Assembly: GCA_004298605.1 (NCBI GenBank) | Contig: SCPW01000413.1 | Span: 1 to 6,463 of the forward strand | DNA length: 6,463 nucleotides | DNA from: Gallionella sp. | GTDB lineage: Bacteria > Pseudomonadota > Gammaproteobacteria > Burkholderiales > Gallionellaceae | Direction of reading: 5' to 3' | In this document: piece after piece, positions 1 through 4,329 of the stretch | Layout: each line of letters begins with the position of its first letter | How positions within the stretch are numbered: the first letter of the stretch is position 1 | Notes under the pieces: model-generated | What the model saw: the letters and a program-made list of their open reading frames with translations, nothing else | What the model was told of the DNA's origin: nothing | Databases searched by the model: none | Made by a program: the position numbers and the translations under genes

Positions 1-696
1 GGCGGCATCCCGACCAATTACCACGGGCAAGTTGTCGCGCCCTACAAGACCGGCCCCGACGAAATCGTACACGGCCTGTATGCGGTCGGCGAATGCGCCT
101 GTGTGTCGGTGCATGGCGCGAACCGGCTGGGCTGCAACTCGCTGCTCGACCTGCTGGTGTTCGGGCGCGAAGCGGGCCGGCAAATTATCGAAGACCTGAA
201 AAGTCATCCGCACCCCAAGCCTTTGCCCGCCGATGCCGCCGAACGCCCCTTGGCGCGGCTGGCGCGGCTGGAAAACCAGAAGAACGGCGAACGTGTTTCC
301 GACGTTGGCGATGCGATGCGCAAGAGCATGCAAAAGCATTGTGGCGTGTTCCGTTTTCCCGAACTGCTGGCCGAAGGTGTGGCGCAGATCAAGCAGATCG
401 CTGAGCGGGTTGCGCACACCGAAATTGGGGACAAGAGCAAGGTGTTCAACACCGCGCGCATCGAGGCGCTGGAGCTGGATAATTTAATTGAAGTCGCGCA
501 GGCGACCATGGTTGCCGCCGCAGCGCGCACCGAAAGCCGCGGCGCCCACGCGCGCGACGATTTTACCGAGCGCGACGATGTGAACTGGCTCAAACACAGC
601 TTGTATTTCCGCGAAGGCAACCGCCTGGATTACAAACCGGTGCGGCTGAAACCGCTGACGGTGGACTCGTTCCCGTTGAAGGCAAGGGTTTATTGA
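1..696 (+). CDS. sdhA: Succinate dehydrogenase flavoprotein subunit, C-terminal part (5' end outside window)
   Basis: Catalytic FAD subunit of succinate dehydrogenase (complex II), which oxidises succinate to fumarate at the cytoplasmic face of the membrane and passes electrons to SdhB. The frame is open from base 1 and stops at TGA 694-696, giving 231 residues, roughly the last 40% of a protein usually near 590 residues. Family signatures seen: GGIPTNYHGQ at fragment residues 1-10, then GLYAVGECACVSVHGANRLG (25-44), the conserved FAD/substrate-site segment in which the Arg of ANRLG (42) matches the substrate-binding Arg of this family. ESRGAHAR (178-185) and RDDVNWLKHSLYF lie in the C-terminal capping region, and the protein ends DSFPLKARVY, close to the usual end. 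The downstream transposase frame begins one base after the stop. Nothing appears broken in the visible part; the FAD-linked His lies upstream of the window. Confidence 0.97.
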   Translation, partial: GGIPTNYHGQVVAPYKTGPDEIVHGLYAVGECACVSVHGANRLGCNSLLDLLVFGREAGRQIIEDLKSHPHPKPLPADAAERPLARLARLENQKNGERVSDVGDAMRKSMQKHCGVFRFPELLAEGVAQIKQIAERVAHTEIGDKSKVFNTARIEALELDNLIEVAQATMVAAAARTESRGAHARDDFTERDDVNWLKHSLYFREGNRLDYKPVRLKPLTVDSFPLKARVY

Positions 697-697
697 A

Positions 698-1435
698 ATG
701 GGTATTGGAGCGCGGGCGTCCCGCCCGCCAGCAAGTGACGAGACTGGAGCGCGGGCGTCTCGCCCGCAACAGGCTGATGGGAAATGCGGAAATGCGGGCG
801 AGACGCCCGCGCTCCAACAAGGTGGCGAGAAATGCGGGCGGGACGCCCGCGCTCCACATGCGCCCAAATACTGGCACAGTCGCGGCTATCTGCCGCATTG
901 TGATGTGCCCGGTTTGCTCCAGTTTATAACCTTTCGCTTGGCTGATTCATTGCCCGCAGATGCGTTTGAAGGTTTGTGTCAGGATGGCGATGAACGAAAC
1001 AGTAGCATCGAGGCGTTGCTCGATGCGGGCTATGGCGAATGCTTGTTGCAGCACCCGGAGGTTGCCGCTATCGTCGAAAATGCGTTGCTGCATTTTGATG
1101 GGCAGCGGTATTTATTGCTGGCGTGGTGTGTCATGCCCAACCATGTCCACCTGTTGATCCAGACCCGCGAGGAATGGAATTTGTCCGATCTGCTGCATGG
1201 CTGGAAGTCGTTTACCGCCCATGCGATCAACCGCCATCTCGGGCGGAACGGGGCGGTCTGGATGACCGATTATTTTGATCGCTACATTCGTGATGATTTG
1301 CATCTGGCCGCCGTGATCGAATACATCCACGGCAACCCGGTCAAGGCGGGGTTGGTCGATGATGCAAAGGCTTGGCCGTGTTCGAGCGCAGGAGCGCGGG
1401 CGTCCCGCCCGCATGTCGTTAAACAGGATAGTTGA
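698..1435 (+). CDS. REP-associated tyrosine transposase (RAYT, Y1/HUH family)
   Basis: Single-strand DNA transposase-like protein of the IS200/IS605-related Y1 family. RAYTs cut and join at REP palindromes and are usually single-copy housekeeping relatives of transposases. The HUH metal site is visible as MPNHVHLLI (His 149 and His 151), and the YIHGNPVKAGLV motif supplies the probable catalytic Tyr 209, by analogy with the YI.NPVK motif of the E. coli protein. The conserved WMTDYFDRYIRDD segment (188-200) lies between them. The core starts near KYWHSRGYLPH (57-67). No in-frame ATG lies between 698 and that core, so the only ATG start gives about 54 residues of low-complexity sequence translated from four REPs. 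A GTG at 905 is too late, since it would remove conserved residues. The last residues (AGARASRP) also come from a REP. Domain identity is secure; the true start and activity are not. It sits between sdhA and sdhB in the same direction. Confidence 0.87.
   Translation: MGIGARASRPPASDETGARASRPQQADGKCGNAGETPALQQGGEKCGRDARAPHAPKYWHSRGYLPHCDVPGLLQFITFRLADSLPADAFEGLCQDGDERNSSIEALLDAGYGECLLQHPEVAAIVENALLHFDGQRYLLLAWCVMPNHVHLLIQTREEWNLSDLLHGWKSFTAHAINRHLGRNGAVWMTDYFDRYIRDDLHLAAVIEYIHGNPVKAGLVDDAKAWPCSSAGARASRPHVVKQDS
707..855. repeat. Left REP cluster: two nested inverted pairs (REP1-REP4)
   Basis: Four 22-bp REP copies: REP1 707-728 and REP2 746-767 in one orientation, REP3 794-815 and REP4 834-855 in the other. 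Each starts GGAGCGCGGGCG (or its complement) and contains a 7-bp hairpin, GCGGGCG / CGCCCGC, with a 3-base loop. REP1 is the exact reverse complement of REP4, and REP2 of REP3; REP2 and REP3 share a variant base (GTCTC instead of GTCCC). The spacers are 17, 26 and 18 bases, so the cluster can fold into one long nested cruciform. It overlaps the 5' end of the RAYT frame and contributes its first ~54 codons. Confidence 0.93.
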
Positions 1436-1462
1436 AATCTGCGGGCGGGACGCCCGCGCTCC
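1391..1462. repeat. Right REP inverted pair (REP5-REP6) downstream of the RAYT
   Basis: REP5 at 1391-1412 and REP6 at 1441-1462 are exact reverse complements, separated by 28 bases, an arrangement like a BIME. REP5 is identical to REP1, and REP6 to REP4. REP5 lies inside the last codons of the RAYT frame; REP6 ends 15 bases before the sdhB start. Together with the left cluster this pair brackets the transposase, the usual arrangement for a RAYT and its cognate REPs. Confidence 0.93.
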
Positions 1463-1477
1463 AACAGGTACTACACC

Positions 1478-2173
1478 ATGAAATTCAAAATCTACCGCTA
1501 CAACCCGGACACCGACACCGCGCCGTACATGCGGGACTACGATCTGGACATCGAAGCTGGCAACAAGATGTTGCTGGATGCCATTTTGTTGTTGAAACAG
1601 CAGGATGACAGCCTGTCGATACGCAAGTCGTGCCGCGAGGGGGTGTGCGGTTCGGATGCGATGAACATCAACGGGCGCAACGGGTTGGCGTGTATCACGC
1701 CGTTGTCCTCGCTGAAAGAGCCGGTGGAGTTGCGCCCGCTGCCGGGCTTGCCGGTGATCCGCGACCTGATCGTGGACATGACGCAGTTCTTCAAGCAATA
1801 CCATTCCATCAAGCCTTATCTGATTAACAACGACCCGCCGCCGGAAACCGAGCGGCTGCAATCGCCGGCGCAACGCGAGCATCTGAACGGGTTGTACGAG
1901 TGCATCCTGTGCGCTTGCTGCACGACTTCTTGCCCTTCGTTCTGGTGGAACCCGGACAAGTTCGTCGGTCCGGCGGGATTGTTGCAGGCATATCGCTTTC
2001 TCGCCGATACGCGCGATCAGGCGACCAGCGAGCGGCTCGACGATCTGGAAGACCCGTATCGCTTGTTCCGTTGCCACACCATCATGAATTGCGTGGATGT
2101 CTGCCCGAAAGGATTGAATCCGACCGAGGCGATCGGCAACATCAAGGACTTGATGGTCAAGCGGATGGTGTAG
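1478..2173 (+). CDS. sdhB: Succinate dehydrogenase iron-sulfur subunit
   Basis: Electron-transfer subunit of complex II, carrying [2Fe-2S], [4Fe-4S] and [3Fe-4S] clusters from SdhA FAD towards quinone. It has 231 residues, the normal length (E. coli 238). The plant-type ferredoxin domain has SCREGVCGSDAM with Cys 52 and 57, Asp 60 in the place of a fourth Cys as in E. coli, and Cys 72. The C-terminal domain has CILCACCTTSCP (Cys 142, 145, 148, 152), then Cys 199, 205 and 209 (RCHTIMNCVDVCPKG). By homology, Cys 142/145/148/209 hold [4Fe-4S] and Cys 152/199/205 hold [3Fe-4S]. All ligands are present. The ATG at 1478 begins the conserved MKFKIYRYNP; only a weak AGG (1466-1468) precedes it. The gene is separated from sdhA by a 781-base RAYT/REP insertion, which is unusual because the two are normally adjacent. 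Confidence 0.98.
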   Translation: MKFKIYRYNPDTDTAPYMRDYDLDIEAGNKMLLDAILLLKQQDDSLSIRKSCREGVCGSDAMNINGRNGLACITPLSSLKEPVELRPLPGLPVIRDLIVDMTQFFKQYHSIKPYLINNDPPPETERLQSPAQREHLNGLYECILCACCTTSCPSFWWNPDKFVGPAGLLQAYRFLADTRDQATSERLDDLEDPYRLFRCHTIMNCVDVCPKGLNPTEAIGNIKDLMVKRMV

Positions 2174-2174
2174 A

Positions 2175-2218
2175 TAAAGCCCCTCTCCCCTCGCGGGAGA
2201 GGGGTTGGGGAGAGGGGG
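2175..2218 (+). repeat. Left inverted repeat of the DUF559 cassette
   Basis: It contains a perfect 10-bp hairpin, CCCCTCTCCC (2180-2189) with GGGAGAGGGG (2195-2204) around a 5-base loop, followed by a GGGGAGAGGGGG tail that touches the ATG at 2219. A T-tract is absent after the hairpin, so it does not look like an intrinsic terminator. It fills the whole sdhB-DUF559 gap. Confidence 0.85.
2207..2215 (+). promoter_or_regulatory. Ribosome binding site carried by the left inverted repeat
   Basis: GGGGAGAGG ends a few bases before the ATG at 2219. GGAG at 2209-2212 leaves 6 bases to the start, good Shine-Dalgarno spacing. The site is part of the repeat, so the element brings its own translation signal, and this now serves the DUF559-SdhE fusion. 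Confidence 0.6.
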
Positions 2219-2818
2219 ATGAATAATAACCGGCAAATTTTTGCCAAAGAGCTACGTGGCAATATGACGGATGCCGAACGCTTGCTCTGGTATCACCTGC
2301 GGGCGCATCGCTTGTCAGGTATGAAATTCAAGCGCCAGCAACCGCTGGGAGATTACATCGTCGATTTTGTTTGTTTTGGAGCCAGGCTGGTGATAGAGGT
2401 GGACGGAGGCCAGCATTTGGATAATATGCAGGATCAGCGGCGTGATACCTGGTTGCGCAGCCAAGGATTCGAGGTGTTGCGCTTCTGGAACAACGAAGTG
2501 CTGGAACAGACCGATGCAGTACTGGAAAGGGTGCTTCAGTTTTTCTCCCCCTCTCCCCCGCCCCTCCCCCACGAGGGGGGAGGGGATAAATCATTACAAC
2601 GGGTGCGCTGGCGTTGCCGCCGCGGCTTGCTGGAGTTGGATATCGTGCTGGGGCGTTTTGTCGCAGCGCATTACGCGCGGCTCGATGAAGCCGAAAAACA
2701 CACATTTGACGCATTGCTGGATATGCCGGACAACCCGCTCTGGGATATGATTTCGGGCAAGCGAGAGGCGGCGTCCGGCGGGCAGCGGGCGCTGCTGGAA
2801 AAGATCAGAGCGGTTTAA
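2219..2818 (+). CDS. sdhE: DUF559 endonuclease-like domain fused in frame to SdhE (SDH flavinylation factor)
   Basis: One 199-residue frame with two unrelated parts. Residues 1 to about 109 are a DUF559 domain, a Vsr/PD-(D/E)XK-nuclease-like fold: TDAERLLWYHLR (17-28), FKRQQPLGDYIVDF (37-50), LVIEVDGGQH (57-66; candidate acidic residues Asp 49, Glu 60, Asp 62) and FEVLRFWNNEV (84-94). Residues 110-126 (SPSPPPLPHEGGG...) are translated inverted repeat. Residues 127-199 are SdhE: VRWRCRRGLLELD (129-141) has the RGxxE motif that SdhE needs to attach FAD to SdhA, followed by DEAEKHTFDALLDMPDNPLWDMISG (156-180). SdhE alone is normally 80-95 residues. No ATG begins the SdhE part; GTG 2603 is in frame, but the GGAGGGG before it lies 17 bases away, too far. 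Its position between sdhB and gltA supports sdhE identity. The protein may act whole, be cleaved, or start internally; this is not decidable here. Confidence 0.88.
   Translation: MNNNRQIFAKELRGNMTDAERLLWYHLRAHRLSGMKFKRQQPLGDYIVDFVCFGARLVIEVDGGQHLDNMQDQRRDTWLRSQGFEVLRFWNNEVLEQTDAVLERVLQFFSPSPPPLPHEGGGDKSLQRVRWRCRRGLLELDIVLGRFVAAHYARLDEAEKHTFDALLDMPDNPLWDMISGKREAASGGQRALLEKIRAV
2547..2590 (-). repeat. Right inverted repeat of the DUF559 cassette, translated inside the fusion
   Basis: A C-rich tail (2547-2559) is followed by a 10-bp hairpin, CCCCTCCCCC (2561-2570) with GGGGGAGGGG (2576-2585), loop of 5. It is the inverted partner of the 2175-2218 repeat. In the fusion frame it lacks stop codons and encodes a Pro/Gly-rich linker, joining DUF559 to SdhE. 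Confidence 0.85.
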
Positions 2819-2827
2819 ATGCCGCAT

Positions 2828-2849
2828 GGAGCGCGGGCGTCCCGCCCGC
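2828..2849 (+). repeat. Solitary REP (REP7) in the sdhE-gltA gap
   Basis: Identical over 22 bases to REP1 and REP5, in the same orientation, but without an inverted partner nearby. It lies 9 bases after the sdhE stop and 17 bases before the probable gltA ATG. Its 7-bp hairpin is just upstream of the gltA ribosome binding site. A single REP far from the RAYT suggests that the family is dispersed in this genome. Confidence 0.93.
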
Positions 2850-2856
2850 AAACGAT

Positions 2857-2862
2857 GGGAGA
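2857..2862 (+). promoter_or_regulatory. gltA ribosome binding site, decides start 2867
   Basis: GGGAGA ends 4 bases before ATG 2867. It favours this start over the in-frame ATG at 2819, which overlaps the sdhE stop (TAAATG) and would add 16 residues read from REP7. Confidence 0.6.
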
Positions 2863-2866
2863 AAAA

Positions 2867-4153
2867 ATGGAAAACAAACGTGTTGCAACGCTGACCTTGG
2901 ACGACGGTCGCAGTATCGAACTGCCGATCGTGTCCGGTACGCTGGGGCCGGATGTGATCGACATCCACAATCTGGGCAAGCTGGGCGTATTCACTTACGA
3001 TCCGGCATTTTTTTCCACGGCGAGCTGCACGTCGGCGATCACTTTTATCGACGGTGATGCCGGGCTGCTTTACTACCGTGGTTACCCCATCGAGCAATTG
3101 GCTGCGCAGTCGGATTTTCTGGAAGTCTGTTACTTGCTGTTGAACGGTCAGTTGCCGGATGCCGGACAGAAAGCCTCGTTCAAGAAAAAAGTGACTTCGC
3201 ACACCATGGTGCACGACCAGATGGCGAAATTTTTCAACGGCTTCCGCCGCGATGCGCACCCGATGGCGGTGATGGTCGGCGTGGTGGGCGCGCTGTCGGC
3301 GTTCTACCACGATTCGTTGGACATCAATAACCCGGAACACCGCGATTTGTCGGCGATGCGTCTGTTGGGCAAGGTACCGACCATCGCGGCGATGGCGTAC
3401 AAATACCACGCCGGTTTTCCGTTCATCTACCCGAAGAACAAATTCAGCTATGTGGAAAATTTCATGTACATGATGTTCGCCACGCCCGCCGAGGAATACG
3501 TGCCCAACCCCAAGCTGGTGCGCGCGCTGGAACGTATCTTTATCCTCCATGCCGACCACGAACAGAATGCGTCCACCTCCACGGTGCGCCTGGCCGGTTC
3601 GAGCGGCGCGAACCCGTTTGCCTGCATCGCATCCGGCATCGCCGCATTGTGGGGGCCAGCGCACGGTGGCGCTAACGAAGCCGCGCTGAACATGCTGGAA
3701 GAAATCGGCGATGTGTCGCGCGTGGCGGAGTATGTGCAAGGCGTGAAAGACAAGAAATACCGGCTGATGGGTTTCGGCCATCGCGTTTACAAGAACATGG
3801 ATCCGCGCGCGGCGGTGATGCGCGAGACCTGCTACGAGGTGTTGCAGGAGCTTGGATTGGAAAACGACAAGCTGTTCAAGCTGGCGATGGAGTTGGAGCA
3901 AATCGCCTTGCACGACCCTTACTTTATCGAGCGCAAGCTGTACCCGAACGTGGATTTCTATTCCGGCATCGTGCTGCGCGCGCTGGGTATCCCGACCAAT
4001 ATGTTCACGGTAATTTTCGCGGTGGGGCGCACCATCGGCTGGATATCGCAGTGGAATGAAATGATGGCCGACAGCGACCGCAAAATCGGTCGCCCGCGCC
4101 AGTTATATCTCGGCGCTGACCGGCGCGATTACATACCGGTGGAGCAGCGTTGA
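2867..4153 (+). CDS. gltA: Citrate synthase (type II, hexameric type)
   Basis: Condenses acetyl-CoA with oxaloacetate to citrate, the entry step of the TCA cycle, in the cytoplasm. From ATG 2867 the protein has 428 residues (E. coli GltA 427) and begins [14 protein letters not shown], the N-terminal domain typical of the large proteobacterial type, which is the NADH-sensitive hexamer in E. coli. Catalytic residues are visible: His 266 in [10 protein letters not shown], His 305 in GFGHRVYKN and Asp 363 in [26 protein letters not shown] (from about residue 227) is also typical. The C-terminus is [20 protein letters not shown] (start of the tail) and ends IPVEQR. It is intact. An upstream in-frame ATG at 2819 would add a REP-encoded 16-residue extension, judged less likely. 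It lies 48 bases after sdhE and is probably co-transcribed with it. Confidence 0.97.
   Translation: MENKRVATLTLDDGRSIELPIVSGTLGPDVIDIHNLGKLGVFTYDPAFFSTASCTSAITFIDGDAGLLYYRGYPIEQLAAQSDFLEVCYLLLNGQLPDAGQKASFKKKVTSHTMVHDQMAKFFNGFRRDAHPMAVMVGVVGALSAFYHDSLDINNPEHRDLSAMRLLGKVPTIAAMAYKYHAGFPFIYPKNKFSYVENFMYMMFATPAEEYVPNPKLVRALERIFILHADHEQNASTSTVRLAGSSGANPFACIASGIAALWGPAHGGANEAALNMLEEIGDVSRVAEYVQGVKDKKYRLMGFGHRVYKNMDPRAAVMRETCYEVLQELGLENDKLFKLAMELEQIALHDPYFIERKLYPNVDFYSGIVLRALGIPTNMFTVIFAVGRTIGWISQWNEMMADSDRKIGRPRQLYLGADRRDYIPVEQR
4138..4152 (+). promoter_or_regulatory. Candidate ribosome binding site and TTG start overlapping the gltA stop
   Basis: GGTGGAG (4138-4144) is followed after 5 bases by TTG 4150-4152, which overlaps the gltA TGA (TTGA). 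This TTG is in the sucA frame and no stop lies between it and ATG 4330. It could be the original, coupled start of sucA. The spacing is good, but TTG is a weak start codon and the added residues are not recognisable as SucA. Confidence 0.35.
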
Positions 4154-4198
4154 ACGAGCCGACTAACCTTATCCCAAATAATCCATTGGAAAATTCTT

Positions 4199-4300
4199 CC
4201 CCCATCCCCCCACCAACTCCCCCCTTGAAGGGGGGAGAGCACGCTGCTGTGCCCGCCTTTCACCCTCCCCTTCAAGGGGAGGGCGGGGGTGGGGATGGGG
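4199..4300. repeat. MITE-like palindromic element in the gltA-sucA gap
   Basis: Two arms in inverted orientation, 4199-4237 and 4263-4300. Left inner hairpin: CTCCCCCC (4217-4224) with GGGGGGAG (4230-4237), loop TTGAA. Right inner hairpin: CCCTCCCC (4263-4270) with GGGGAGGG (4276-4283), loop TTCAA. The outer ends also match in inverse: CCCCATCCCC at the left and GGGGATGGGG at the right (4291-4300). Each arm thus has a hairpin plus a C/G-rich tail, the same design as the DUF559 inverted repeats but with a different loop and no gene between. The rest of the 176-base gltA-sucA gap shows only the possible sucA extension. Confidence 0.8.
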
Positions 4301-4329
4301 TAAATCCGACCAACGGACAATCTGGGTTT

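Larger units (their letters stand above)
2175..2590 (+). mobile_element. DUF559 cassette bounded by ~44-bp imperfect inverted repeats
   Basis: A DUF559 coding segment (from 2219) lies between a left arm at 2175-2218 and a right arm at 2547-2590. Comparing the left arm with the reverse complement of the right gives 36 of 44 identical positions by hand count. Each arm has an inner 10-bp palindrome plus a G/A-rich tail that faces the coding segment. GATAAA occurs at both outer edges (2173-2178 and 2585-2590), which might be a target duplication. The unit lies between sdhB and sdhE, normally adjacent genes. That it is mobile is inferred from the structure; no transposase is encoded in it. Confidence 0.6.

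Noticed and set aside
707..855. Regularly spaced 22-bp repeats resembling a short CRISPR array
   Set aside because: The repeats alternate in orientation as inverted pairs, the spacers are only 17-26 bases, similar repeats lie elsewhere in the window, and a RAYT is adjacent: these are REPs.
2180..2204. Strong hairpin after sdhB as an intrinsic terminator
   Set aside because: It is followed by TTGGGGAGAGGGGG, not a T-tract, and a co-directional gene starts 15 bases later. It is better explained as part of the inverted repeat.
1112..2236. Minus-strand open frame of 374 codons across the RAYT and sdhB
   Set aside because: It overlaps two recognised + strand genes, and its Pro/Arg/Val-rich sequence reads through a REP; no family motif is visible.
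2603..2818. Separate sdhE gene starting at GTG 2603
   Set aside because: The only purine-rich sequence upstream is 17 bases away and belongs to the repeat, and the start would remove residues usually present before VRWxCRRG. Kept as an alternative, not annotated separately.
2594..3913. Long open frame on the minus strand (439 codons) opposite sdhE and gltA
   Set aside because: It is antisense to a clear citrate synthase gene, has a His/Arg/Gln-rich composition typical of complementary GC-rich codons, and shows no known motif.
4217..4283. Hairpins after gltA as a terminator pair separating gltA from sucA
   Set aside because: Neither hairpin is followed by a run of T, and together they form one inverted-arm element; some attenuation remains possible.
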